The notes: generated by a model from the letters alone, not told the origin. Positions 1 through 6,989 are shown, counted from the stretch's first letter. The stretch: DNA of 11,552 nucleotides from Bacillota bacterium (GCA_023436515.1 JAEZIV010000206.1:1-11552), one strand, 5' to 3'. Numbers and translations: made by a program.

Positions 1-362
1 TGATTACAGAAGTCAGGCCAGAGCAGTTAAAACACCGTATCAGGATTCAGAGAAAGGTCAAAACAACAAATGATAAAAAGCAGCCAATAACAGACTGGCA
101 AGATGTTGGTTATAAACCTGAAAAGCCTGAAGTAAAAAGATGGGCGAAGTGGGTCTGGCTGCATGGAAAGGAATTCTTCTCGGCAGCTGCTACTCAATCT
201 AAAACTGTTGCTGATGTGACAATTAGATATATGCCTGGTTTAGAGCCCGACATGTCAATTCTGTACAAAGGTAAACGCTATGGAATACTTCCTCCAATAG
301 ATAATATTCGAGAAGAAAATAAGTTCTTGACTTTCAAAGTGTTTATTATAGAGCCGGGGTGA
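1..362 (+). CDS. Head closure / head-tail adaptor protein (Phage_H_T_join, SPP1 gp16-like), start codon cut by window edge
   Basis: The open frame runs from base 3 to the TGA at 360-362. Bases 1-2 are TG, so the first base of an ATG, GTG or TTG start probably lies one base outside the window, giving a protein of about 120 residues beginning [M]ITEVRPEQLKHRI. The length, the early 'R-I-x-I-Q' strand, the central 'GKEFFSAAATQSK..ADVTIRYMPG' and the late 'ILYKGKRYGILPPIDNI' are the usual landmarks of the small beta-barrel head closure (stopper) family, known from SPP1 gp16 and related phages. In that family the protein sits below the portal/adaptor ring and seals the filled capsid before the tail docks. 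Position supports this, because it directly precedes an HK97 gp10-like gene, a tail terminator-like gene and the major tail gene. The family call comes from pattern recognition, not a search. Confidence 0.8.
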   Translation, partial: ITEVRPEQLKHRIRIQRKVKTTNDKKQPITDWQDVGYKPEKPEVKRWAKWVWLHGKEFFSAAATQSKTVADVTIRYMPGLEPDMSILYKGKRYGILPPIDNIREENKFLTFKVFIIEPG

Positions 363-366
363 TAAC

Positions 367-768
367 ATGCCAATGGGTTTTGATATCTCAGAGTTTAATC
401 AAATGATAGCACAGTTTGAAAGCATGGGTGCCGATAAAAATAAGATAGCGGAGCGTGTGCTAGACGCCGGAAGCGAACCTGCAAGGCAATCATTTATGAA
501 AAACACTCCACGATCAGAGGATGAAAAGGAGCATGCTCAGGATAATGTTGTTGTTTCTAAAACTCGTACAGCTCGAAAGACTAAGAACAGATACAGGTTA
601 ATAGGTGCCTTAGACAGAAGATTTGAATACTTATTTTATGTTGAAAATGGAACGTCAAGTGCACCTGCAAAACCATTTATTGAAAAAGCTTACCGTGAAG
701 CACAGGCGGCAGCAATAGAGCCAATGAAGCAGGCGTTTTACGAGGAATTTGAAAAGTATATGAGGTGA
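367..768 (+). CDS. HK97 gp10-like head-tail joining / tail completion protein
   Basis: This 133-residue protein has the layout of the HK97 gp10 family: an N-terminal helix (residues 7-50), a basic strand region (KTRTARKTKNRYR, about 65-77), and the signature 'VENGTSSAPAKPFIEKA' at about 92-108, where glutamate-x-glycine-threonine is followed by proline-phenylalanine before a C-terminal helix. Family members act at the head-tail connection in HK97-like and SPP1-like siphophages. The ATG at 367 follows the GGGGTGAT at 356-363, which overlaps the stop of the head closure gene; only four bases separate the stop from the ATG. A second ATG at 373 is possible but spaced less well. The gene ends in a TGA that overlaps the ribosome site of the next gene, so the two are translationally coupled. 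The identification is confident at family level; the exact role in this phage is inferred. Confidence 0.85.
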   Translation: MPMGFDISEFNQMIAQFESMGADKNKIAERVLDAGSEPARQSFMKNTPRSEDEKEHAQDNVVVSKTRTARKTKNRYRLIGALDRRFEYLFYVENGTSSAPAKPFIEKAYREAQAAAIEPMKQAFYEEFEKYMR

Positions 769-773
769 TAACA

Positions 774-1175
774 TTGCAAGATGCAGAAACGCTGGTATCT
801 TTGACATTAGATGCTGATGAAATACTGATATCTTTACTCGGTGGGAAAGATACGGAAAAGGGCTGGGAGAGAATCTACAATGATAATGTTGCACCAAATG
901 CAGATGAATTTCCACGTATAACTCTTTTTGAGGTTGTCAATACAGATGAAGCAGCAGCTGATGATAAAGCAACTATGTCAGATGTAAATGTCCGGGTTGA
1001 TATTTGGACAAAAGATAATACAACCCTGTTTGATATTACAAACGGGGTTAAAAAAGTACTGGAGCAAAACCTTCTTTGTACAGTAAAGTTGGGTGCCAAA
1101 ATCTATGAGAAGGAAACAGAAATATATCACAAGGTAGTAGAAGTATTTTTATTATTAGAACAGGAGAGTGAGTAA
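774..1175 (+). CDS. Tail terminator-like protein (SPP1 gp17 / DUF3168 position)
   Basis: This frame encodes a protein of about 133 residues. A GTG at 765 could start it, but it has no ribosome site at a useful distance. The TTG at 774 lies six bases after AGGTGA (763-768), and its surroundings (GTGATAACA before the start) mirror those of the gene upstream, so I prefer TTG. The predicted fold has an N-terminal helix, a strand 'FPRITLFEVVNTDEA', a 'DVNVRVDIWTKDNTTLFDITNGVKKVLEQ' strand-plus-helix unit and a C-terminal strand 'YHKVVEVFLLLEQE'. This resembles tail terminator proteins, which cap the tail tube and set where polymerisation stops. The gene sits between the gp10-like gene and the major tail gene, where the terminator normally lies. 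Homology is weak by eye, so the call rests largely on position and strand pattern. Confidence 0.65.
   Translation: MQDAETLVSLTLDADEILISLLGGKDTEKGWERIYNDNVAPNADEFPRITLFEVVNTDEAAADDKATMSDVNVRVDIWTKDNTTLFDITNGVKKVLEQNLLCTVKLGAKIYEKETEIYHKVVEVFLLLEQESE
1022..1049 (+). other. Stable hairpin inside the tail terminator-like coding sequence
   Basis: Arms 1022-1032 and 1039-1049 pair over 11 consecutive positions, ten Watson-Crick and one U-G, around a six-base ATATTA loop. It is followed by A-rich rather than T-rich sequence, so it is not an intrinsic terminator on the plus strand. It lies about 130 bases before the major tail gene. It may be chance, or an mRNA processing or stability element. Confidence 0.35.
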
Positions 1176-1177
1176 GC

Positions 1178-1882
1178 ATGGTAAAAGTAGGACTTAAAAA
1201 AGCATATTATGCTGAGTTGGTAAGTGATGTAATAGGAGAAGCAGCTTATAATGTACCTGTCGCACTGCCAAAAATACAACAGGCACAGGTCAATCCAAAA
1301 GTAAATAGAACGCAGGTCCCGGCAGATGACATCATAGATGAAGATATTACTCAGTGCCTTGGAGCCGATGTTACTATTCAAAGAAAAGAATTCACGCTTA
1401 ATGAAGAAGCATTTCTTCTTGGAAGGCCTAAAGATGCAAACGGAGGGGTTTATGGAGGCACAACTGATAATCCACCTTATGTAGCGTTTGGCTATATGAG
1501 AACATTCAATGACGGATCATGTCTTTGTGTATGGCTTCTAAAGACCAAATTTGCACCTTCTAATAGCACAGCAGATACAAAGCCTGTAGATAATGTTACT
1601 CCACAATATGACAGCATGACTGCAAGCTCAATTACTCGTGTAGCAGATGGACAGTGGATTTACTCAAGAAAATTTGCCAATGAAGCAGCCGCAGCAAATT
1701 TTTTTACAAAGGCAACACTTGAAACACTAGCAAATGTTTCAAATCAAGTTTATGGACAGCCTGCAACTGTTTCTGCTGTTGCTGATTTACCTGAAACAGG
1801 TACTCCGGGGGTAATATATCATCTGACAACTGATGATACATATCACTACTGGAACGGGAGCGAATTTGTAGAGATTGAATAA
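1178..1882 (+). CDS. Major tail protein (phi13-type) with extra C-terminal domain
   Basis: This 234-residue protein forms the tail tube in this family. Its N-terminus (MVKVGLKKAYYAEL), the 'VNPKVNRTQVPADD' stretch near residues 40-55 and 'LGADVTIQRKEFTLNEEAFLLG' near 62-83 match the pattern of major tail proteins of the phi13 family in Firmicutes siphophages, where the acidic loop and long strands build the tube ring. 'YVAFGYMRTFNDGSCLCVWLLKTKF' (about 100-124) fits the second sheet. The tube domain ends near residue 190. Residues 195-234 are an add-on with a 'DLPETGTPGVIYHL...YHYWNGSEFVEIE' pattern, seen in my experience as a short appended beta module on various phage structural proteins. 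The ATG has a strong ribosome site (AGGAG at 1162-1166, 11 bases upstream), which fits a protein needed in large amounts. The stop is followed at once by a terminator-like hairpin. Confidence 0.88.
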   Translation: MVKVGLKKAYYAELVSDVIGEAAYNVPVALPKIQQAQVNPKVNRTQVPADDIIDEDITQCLGADVTIQRKEFTLNEEAFLLGRPKDANGGVYGGTTDNPPYVAFGYMRTFNDGSCLCVWLLKTKFAPSNSTADTKPVDNVTPQYDSMTASSITRVADGQWIYSRKFANEAAAANFFTKATLETLANVSNQVYGQPATVSAVADLPETGTPGVIYHLTTDDTYHYWNGSEFVEIE

Positions 1883-1887
1883 TGATA

Positions 1888-1926
1888 AAGATAACAGGGC
1901 GGCTTAACAGCTGCCCTTGTTATTTT
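1888..1926 (+). terminator. Terminator-like hairpin after the major tail gene
   Basis: Arms 1891-1903 (ATAACAGGGCGGC) and 1910-1923 (GCTGCCCTTGTTAT) pair around the six-base loop TTAACA. The stem has 13 pairs with one G-U and one bulged T. Three more A/G to T pairs can extend it to 1888/1926. The 3' side is T-rich (TTATTTT) and runs straight into the GGAGG of the next gene. It begins six bases after the TAA of the major tail gene. It fits a partial terminator, or a 3' mRNA stabiliser, that lets the major tail mRNA accumulate above the genes that follow. Read-through must occur because the downstream tail genes have no visible promoter. Confidence 0.7.
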
Positions 1927-1938
1927 GGAGGTAAAGCT

Positions 1939-2211
1939 ATGAAGAGACCAAATAAAATAGAAATGGGTGTAAGTATAAACTCCTGTAATGATTGCCATAA
2001 AAATAATATCGGCACAGCAATATTCGAGCATTTTGTACCTAAGAGTGGTGAACTTAACCGATTTATTAAGTATAAAGATGGTAATTGCTATATAAATGAG
2101 CAGGTACTTATGTCCATCATAAGAATGGTAAATCCACATCAAAAGGACAGAAAGATTATGGTCGTAAGTCATGATGAATTCAAAGAGCTATTAATGGGAA
2201 AAGGAGAGTAA
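1939..2211 (+). CDS. Small hypothetical protein with CxxC motif, between major tail and chaperone genes
   Basis: I do not recognise this 90-residue protein. An in-frame ATG at 1882 overlapping the major tail stop would add 19 residues, but those codons lie across the hairpin, and the ATG at 1939 has a perfect GGAGG at 1927-1931 with a seven-base spacer. The shorter form is therefore chosen. The protein is mixed-charge and soluble, with no signal peptide or membrane segment. It contains 'SCNDCHKNN' near residues 16-24, a single CxxC pair, then 'NCYINEQVLMSIIRMVNP' and a basic/acidic C-terminal helix (HDEFKELLMGKGE). One CxxC pair is not enough to claim a zinc finger; a third cysteine lies in 'GNCY'. 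Its place between the major tail gene and the tail assembly chaperone suggests a tail-assembly or regulatory role, but that is only context. Confidence 0.7.
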   Translation: MKRPNKIEMGVSINSCNDCHKNNIGTAIFEHFVPKSGELNRFIKYKDGNCYINEQVLMSIIRMVNPHQKDRKIMVVSHDEFKELLMGKGE

Positions 2212-2214
2212 TCA

Positions 2215-2499
2215 ATGTCACAGAAAACAATTGTTTTAGAATACAACGGGCAAAAAATAGTATCGCAGCCATTTACATTTAAGCACGCATGTATAATTGA
2301 TGATGAAAGATATAACAGAGGTGGATTGGGTACAGGTGCTAGGCTGGCATTGCAAAAGATGTTTGAAGGAACGGCAATAACAGATGAAATAATTGACCAG
2401 ATGGAAGAAATCAAAGGGGGCTTGAAAGAATTAAAGAAAGCCACCGGGAAAATACTTGATTGGTATTTGGACATAGACAAAGAAATAAAAAACTCATAA
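2215..2499 (+). CDS. Tail assembly chaperone, short form (lambda gpG analogue)
   Basis: This 94-residue product of the first frame lies directly before the tape measure gene, where dsDNA siphophages encode the G/GT chaperone pair. It starts at ATG 2215 after AAGGAGAG (2201-2208). Its make-up fits a Gram-positive G-like protein: an N-terminal beta part ('KTIVLEYNGQKIVSQPFTFKHACIIDDER') followed by helices ('GARLALQKMFEGTAITDEIIDQM' and 'GLKELKKATGKILDWYLDIDKEIK'). In the lambda system the short form is made in excess and coats the tape measure protein during tail assembly; neither form stays in the virion. The last codons contain the slippery heptamer that produces the long form. Sequence similarity to lambda gpG is not visible, so the call rests on position, size and the frameshift signal. 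Confidence 0.85.
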   Translation: MSQKTIVLEYNGQKIVSQPFTFKHACIIDDERYNRGGLGTGARLALQKMFEGTAITDEIIDQMEEIKGGLKELKKATGKILDWYLDIDKEIKNS

Positions 2500-2693
2500 A
2501 GCCCACTGATAGTGCAAATGTGGACCCCAAAAGTGGGCGTTTAAGAAATTTATACAAGAGCTTCCTGAAAATAAACATCATGCCCTCAGAGGTAGATAAA
2601 CAGGAACTTGATACATTATACTGGATAATCTTAAGCCAGAATGAAGAGGAAACCAAGCAAAACACAGATACTCCAATTATGGGGTTGCTATAA
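2215..2693 (+). CDS. Tail assembly chaperone, long -1 frameshift product (lambda gpGT analogue)
   Basis: Slipping back one base at 2487-2493 replaces the final serine and stop of the short form with 66 further residues read from 2493 to the TAA at 2691-2693, giving a fusion of about 159 residues. The added part begins LIKPTDSANVDPKSG and contains 'LRNLYKSFLKINIMPSEVDKQELDTLYWIILSQNEEE', a mixed helical segment with the aromatic pair YW typical of the T portion in Firmicutes phages. The second frame has no good independent start: the ATG at 2460 lies inside the short-form gene with no ribosome site, which supports expression by frameshifting only. In lambda the T part contacts the major tail protein while G contacts the tape measure. 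The stop lies just before the ribosome site of the tape measure gene. Confidence 0.82.
2487..2538 (+). promoter_or_regulatory. Programmed -1 ribosomal frameshift signal
   Basis: The heptamer A AAA AAC at 2487-2493 is in the correct zero-frame phase (last base of ATA, then AAA, then AAC) and matches the X XXY YYZ slippery rule. It lies two codons before the zero-frame TAA (2497-2499). After a seven-base spacer (2494-2500), GCCCACT (2501-2507) can pair perfectly with AGTGGGC (2532-2538), enclosing a 24-base loop. Slippery site, spacer length and downstream stem are the three usual parts of a -1 signal. I could not resolve whether the loop forms a pseudoknot. Confidence 0.9.
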
Positions 2694-2710
2694 GGTAGGT
2701 GAAAAATTAG

Positions 2711-5700
2711 ATGTCAAAAAACCCTAACATAAGTATAGGATTCAGCCAAAACAGATTTGCACAGGAAACCAATAAAATGGCTTCAGCACTTAAAGAGGTT
2801 AAAAAAGAGTTTGAAATAACAAACTTAGCCATTGAAGCAACCGGTGATAAAATGGGCTTGTGTGAAAACAGATTAAAGGGTTTTGCAGAAGAGGCTAAGA
2901 TAGTAAAGGCTGCCACAGCAACAATGGAAAAAGGGCTTCAAGATGCAATGAATACTCAGTCAAAGTTAACTTTAAGAACAGAGGCAGCTAAACAGGCATA
3001 TGAAAGTGTGGCAAAGTCCGAAAGCAAATCAACTGAAGTGGTTGAAAAACTAAAAAAGGAGTATGACGATTTAGTTTCCAGACTTACCAAGGCAGATAAA
3101 GCAGTGTCTAATTGGAAAAACAAGCTTATGGACAGTCAAATTGCTGAAAATAAGCTAAAGGTTGCAGTATCTCAGACTGTTAAAGAGATTGAAAAACAAA
3201 ATCAGGAACAGACCAAAAACATAAAAAATACTCGTAACGTCACTACTGCAACCGGACAGTTGTTAAATGTATATACCCTATTAAAGGGATTAGCAGTCGG
3301 TTATGCTGGTAAAACTTTGTTTGAATCTCTGGTTGGAGGAAATGCAAAGTTTGAGCAGTATATGGCAAATTTTGAAGTTCTGCTTGATGGTGCCGATAAA
3401 GCCCAAAAAAGGATGAATGAATTGACTGTATTTGCTGCCAAGACTCCATTTGAACTTCCCCAGGTTGTAGAAGCTGAAAAAAGGCTTCTTGCCTATGGTG
3501 TAGCAGCAAAGGACACCGCCGAAGTAATGCAGATACTAGGCGATATATCAATGGGTAATGCAGAGAAGCTTAATATGATCTCTCTAGCATATGGACAGGT
3601 AGTAACTAATGCAAAGTTATATGGGACAGAGCTCCGGCAATTTGCTGAAAATGGTGTTCCGTTACTTGCTGAACTGGCAAAAATGTACGGCAAAACAGAA
3701 GCAGAAATGCGTAAGATGGTTGAGGGTGGGCAAATAAGCTCTCAGGCAGTAACCGAAGCATTGCGCCGCATGACAACCGAAGGTGGCAAGTTCTATGGAA
3801 TGATGGACAAACAAAGCCAAACCATGCAAGGGTTATGGGCTACTCTTAGAGATAATGTAAGCATGTTTGCTCGCGATGTTGGAGAAGATAGCTTTGAGTA
3901 TTTGAAGGATGAACTAAACTCATTCATGGATAACCTCGATCAAATGTCACAAAGCGGTGAACTGGGAGATATGGCAGCCGAATGGGGAAGTAACATAGCC
4001 CAGTTTACTGAATATTCTTTAGATGCTGTAAAAATCCTTTGGGATATGAAAGGCGCCCTAATATCTGTAGGAGCTGCAATGGCTATCACATCGATAATCA
4101 ACGGAGCTGCTCAAGCATGGAACGCTTTAAGAGCAACGGTAATGATGGCTAAAGTTGGTTTTGATGCTGCAAAAGTGTCAAATGACGTTTTAACTGCATC
4201 CTTGATTAAATCTCCTTGGGGAGCAGTAGCAGTAGCAATCGGGTTAGTAGTTGGAGCTCTGATTACATATTCATTAACATCTGGAAGTGCTCAATCGGAA
4301 ACTGATAAGCTTATAAGTAAAACAAAAGAGCTTACAGAGGAGTATGAAAGGAATATTCAAGCTGTTGATCGACAAACAAGTAAATCTTTTGGGGAAGTTT
4401 CAATATCTCAGAGGTTGGCAAAAGAGCTTGATAATTTAAGTTCCAAGACCAATAAAACTACTTCTGAAAAAACCAGAATGTCACAGATCGTCGATCAGTT
4501 AAATACCAATATCCCTAATTTAGCACTGGCCATAAATACAGAGACAGGTGAACTGAATAAGCAGATAGGTGTTGTATATAATGCAATTGATGCATATAGG
4601 CAACTTTTATTTGTAAAAGCCAGTGAGAAAAAAGCTGGAGTTGCGGCAGAAAGTTTGCTTGACCTTGATGCACAAAAAGCTCAATTAGAAGCTAAATTAA
4701 AGCCGTTGCAGCAGATTGTAGATAAATATAACAAGTATAAGAGTCAAGCAGTTACAAATACTAATGGGTCAGCTATAACAGTAGCCGGGAGTGCTGATGA
4801 AGCAAGTACTAATAAAAAGTATTTTGAGATAGTTGATGAATACAATTCCCTCAGTACACAATTACAATCTGTAGCCGATCAAATAGATTCAGCAAATAAG
4901 CAGATAGATGATTCGTTTAAAGCAGCAGAGGACTATGCTAAGAAATATGGAAAGTCAGGCGACCCAAAAGGTGAGCCGAAAGGTGAACCGCCTCCACTGA
5001 TTACTGACCCTGAAAATGGCAAAAAAGCCGCCGATAAAGCAAGAGAAGAGGCAATACAAAAAGAGTTCAATGATCTTAAGTTTGCTAAGGAAATGGAATA
5101 TATCACAGAGGCTGAATACTATAAGCAACTTGCAGCCCTCCGGGATAAATATTATAAAGCCGCTTCTGCTGAATGGCAGCAGTACACGCTTGAAATAAAG
5201 CAGTACAATGACAAATTAAAAGAAGAACAAAAAAAAGCTGAACTAGATAAATATGAGGCTCGTAGACAGAATTCAGACCGTTGGATAGCTGAACAAAAGC
5301 ATTATAGCCAATTAACTTCTTCTGAAGAAATAAAGGCATATGAAGCAATTAGAAAATATGTAACAGAATACTACAAAAGTGATGTTATTGATTACAAAGA
5401 ATACCTGTCACAGATCAGAGAAATAAATAAAAATGAATATGACATCAGAAAGCGGGTTATCGAAGAAACTATATCATCTGAGGTAGAAAAGCAAAAAAAA
5501 GCTCTTGAAATAAGGAAACAAGCTATTGAGGATGAATCTGAACAGGAAAAAAGTAGATTTAATGCCCGAAAAAAGGCCATTGAGGATGAATATGCTCTAA
5601 TTGATCAGAAGGAAAAGCAGGATGATAGGAATGCCCAACTAGTTGATTTATCATATCAAGAGAACATGTTCAGAAATGCTGCTACAAAAGAAGGCAAGGA

Positions 5701-6133
5701 GAGGCTTAAAAAGATTCAGGATGAAATAGCTAACCTTAACAAGGAAGCAGCGAAAGAACAACGGAATATAGAAAAAAATAATAAACTTGATGCACTGGAA
5801 CAGGAACAAATACAGGCTGAAGAAGACAGAAAGAAAAGGCTTGATGCCATAAGTCGCGAGTATGAAAACCTTGACCAAAGGCAGCAGAGTTTGTTGAAAA
5901 ACATAGCAGATTATGCGGAACTGTCAGCGGGAGCACTTGAAACGGTGACGGCAAAGGTAAGGGCCTTGATTGATGCATTTAACCAAGCAGGAGGCTTAAG
6001 CACTACAAGCACACAGACTGTTAACCAAAATAATGTAACAATAAATCAGACCAACAACAATAAAATAGCTGATCCGGTTAGTGCAAGTATATTTGGTGCC
6101 ATTTTAACATCAGGTTTCAATAACATAGCTTAG
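2711..6133 (+). CDS. Tape measure protein
   Basis: At 1140 residues this is the longest gene and the ruler that sets tail length. The ATG follows AGGTGA (2697-2702) by eight bases. Residues 1-170 are mostly charged helix (coiled coil). Residues about 208-392 form a tape-measure domain: 'FEQYMANFEVLLDGADKAQKRMNEL', 'AKTPFELPQVVEAEKRLLAYG' and 'YGTELRQFAENGVPLLAELA' are its hallmarks. Two hydrophobic stretches, about 446-470 and 502-524, could insert in a membrane and help DNA entry. Residues 750-762 are a flexible proline/glycine linker with a PKGE-PKGE duplication. Residues about 774-1085 are a long charged coiled coil with internal repeats. The C-terminus is rich in Q and N and ends in a small hydrophobic segment. 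No lysozyme or peptidase motif is evident. At roughly 1.5 angstrom per residue the tail would be at most about 170 nm. Confidence 0.95.
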   Translation: MSKNPNISIGFSQNRFAQETNKMASALKEVKKEFEITNLAIEATGDKMGLCENRLKGFAEEAKIVKAATATMEKGLQDAMNTQSKLTLRTEAAKQAYESVAKSESKSTEVVEKLKKEYDDLVSRLTKADKAVSNWKNKLMDSQIAENKLKVAVSQTVKEIEKQNQEQTKNIKNTRNVTTATGQLLNVYTLLKGLAVGYAGKTLFESLVGGNAKFEQYMANFEVLLDGADKAQKRMNELTVFAAKTPFELPQVVEAEKRLLAYGVAAKDTAEVMQILGDISMGNAEKLNMISLAYGQVVTNAKLYGTELRQFAENGVPLLAELAKMYGKTEAEMRKMVEGGQISSQAVTEALRRMTTEGGKFYGMMDKQSQTMQGLWATLRDNVSMFARDVGEDSFEYLKDELNSFMDNLDQMSQSGELGDMAAEWGSNIAQFTEYSLDAVKILWDMKGALISVGAAMAITSIINGAAQAWNALRATVMMAKVGFDAAKVSNDVLTASLIKSPWGAVAVAIGLVVGALITYSLTSGSAQSETDKLISKTKELTEEYERNIQAVDRQTSKSFGEVSISQRLAKELDNLSSKTNKTTSEKTRMSQIVDQLNTNIPNLALAINTETGELNKQIGVVYNAIDAYRQLLFVKASEKKAGVAAESLLDLDAQKAQLEAKLKPLQQIVDKYNKYKSQAVTNTNGSAITVAGSADEASTNKKYFEIVDEYNSLSTQLQSVADQIDSANKQIDDSFKAAEDYAKKYGKSGDPKGEPKGEPPPLITDPENGKKAADKAREEAIQKEFNDLKFAKEMEYITEAEYYKQLAALRDKYYKAASAEWQQYTLEIKQYNDKLKEEQKKAELDKYEARRQNSDRWIAEQKHYSQLTSSEEIKAYEAIRKYVTEYYKSDVIDYKEYLSQIREINKNEYDIRKRVIEETISSEVEKQKKALEIRKQAIEDESEQEKSRFNARKKAIEDEYALIDQKEKQDDRNAQLVDLSYQENMFRNAATKEGKERLKKIQDEIANLNKEAAKEQRNIEKNNKLDALEQEQIQAEEDRKKRLDAISREYENLDQRQQSLLKNIADYAELSAGALETVTAKVRALIDAFNQAGGLSTTSTQTVNQNNVTINQTNNNKIADPVSASIFGAILTSGFNNIA
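5513..5590 (+). repeat. Internal 18-residue repeat in the tape measure coiled coil
   Basis: RKQAIEDE (residues 935-942) recurs as RKKAIEDE (953-960), exactly 54 bases apart, and the DNA keeps ATTGAGGATGAA in both copies. A weaker third copy may be 'RKKRLDAISREYENLDQ' near the C-terminal end of the coiled coil. Repeats of this kind are common in tape measure rods. Confidence 0.5.
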
Positions 6134-6149
6134 GGGGGAGTATGTGTAA

Positions 6150-6989
6150 ATGGGAATTACTTTAAACGGCATACATAGCAGTACTATACCTGTAACATGG
6201 AAAACTAGCAAGAGACCTATAATGCCTACACCAAAAACTTACTCGCAAGCTGCTCCTGAAGATGATAGTGAATATGATTTTTCAGAGTATAATATGGACC
6301 AACGGCTACACTACTATGATAGGGTTTTTGAGGGGACGATTACGGCAGTGTCAAGAAATATGACCGAATTAAATTTGCTCCTAACAAAGGTGGCAAGGTG
6401 GCTTTTTGGCAGCTGGAAAACCCTTGAATTTGATGATATGCCTGGTACCATTTGGACAGCAAAAATAGAAAACCCTGACCAGATTAGTTATGAGTTTGGG
6501 AAGATAGGGACAGCTACAGTATACTTTAGAGTAAAACCATTCTCTAGGTGGTTCCTGAATTCAAGTTCGGGAGGTGTACCAATTGATAGTAAAGTACTTA
6601 TAAACAGCGAAATCAATCTTGATTTGGACTTTAATCCAACATATGAATTTACAGCTGGTAGTCAGTTATTTACTGTCGATAATCTAGGGGATTGGTACTC
6701 TGCTCCTTCAATAACAATTACAGGAGTATTTACTCAATTGAGTATTGGCATTGGATCAAAGTTCTATATCTATTCAGGAAACATACAGGAAGGAGATACT
6801 CTGGTAATAGATTGTAAGGACCATATGGCTACAATAAACGGTCTAAATGCTATGAGTAGCATTAGTGGAGATAGGTTTGAGTTTGAACCTGGTACAAATA
6901 CACTCTTCATCACTTCGGATGGTACCGGACAGGCAACAGTTACATTTGATTACAATTTTATTAATATGGCGGTGATAGGTAATGCTTAA
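6150..6989 (+). CDS. Distal tail protein Dit (Sipho_tail family)
   Basis: The 279 residues fit the distal tail protein that forms the hub ring between tail tube and tip in siphophages of Gram-positive hosts. The N-terminal half has the expected pattern: 'MGITLNGIHSSTIPVTW' opens the first strand, 'SEYDFSEYNMDQRLHYYDRVFEGTITAVSRNMTELNLLLTKVARWLFG' gives the belt helix with the conserved aromatic and W-L pattern, and 'WKTLEFDDMPGTIWTAKIENPDQISYEFGKIGTATVYFRVKPFSRW' (about 90-135) is the strand pair seen in this family. The C-terminal half is beta-rich ('APSITITGVFTQLSIGI', 'GDTLVIDCKDHMATINGLN', 'GTNTLFITSDGTGQATVTFDYN'), like the galectin-like domain of Dit. The ribosome site GGGGGGAG (6133-6140) is strong. 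The gene starts 16 bases after the tape measure stop, and its stop overlaps the next start by eight bases, implying coupled translation. Confidence 0.9.
   Translation: MGITLNGIHSSTIPVTWKTSKRPIMPTPKTYSQAAPEDDSEYDFSEYNMDQRLHYYDRVFEGTITAVSRNMTELNLLLTKVARWLFGSWKTLEFDDMPGTIWTAKIENPDQISYEFGKIGTATVYFRVKPFSRWFLNSSSGGVPIDSKVLINSEINLDLDFNPTYEFTAGSQLFTVDNLGDWYSAPSITITGVFTQLSIGIGSKFYIYSGNIQEGDTLVIDCKDHMATINGLNAMSSISGDRFEFEPGTNTLFITSDGTGQATVTFDYNFINMAVIGNA

Noticed and set aside
1882..1938. Upstream ATG at 1882 as start of the small CxxC gene
   Set aside because: It overlaps the major tail stop but places codons across a strong hairpin, while the ATG at 1939 has a perfect GGAGG with a seven-base spacer.
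2460..2486. Independent start (ATG 2460) for the second chaperone frame
   Set aside because: It lies inside the first frame with no ribosome site; the in-phase slippery heptamer explains expression of this frame.
3243..3551. Minus-strand open frame opposite the tape measure gene
   Set aside because: It is a shadow of the tape measure gene; no ribosome site, no promoter and low-complexity composition. The same holds for other minus-strand frames at 5103-5348, 5651-5978, 8082-8408, 9527-9898 and 10073-10297.
5016..5198. Second plus-strand frame inside the tape measure gene
   Set aside because: Entirely within the tape measure coding region in another frame, with no ribosome site.
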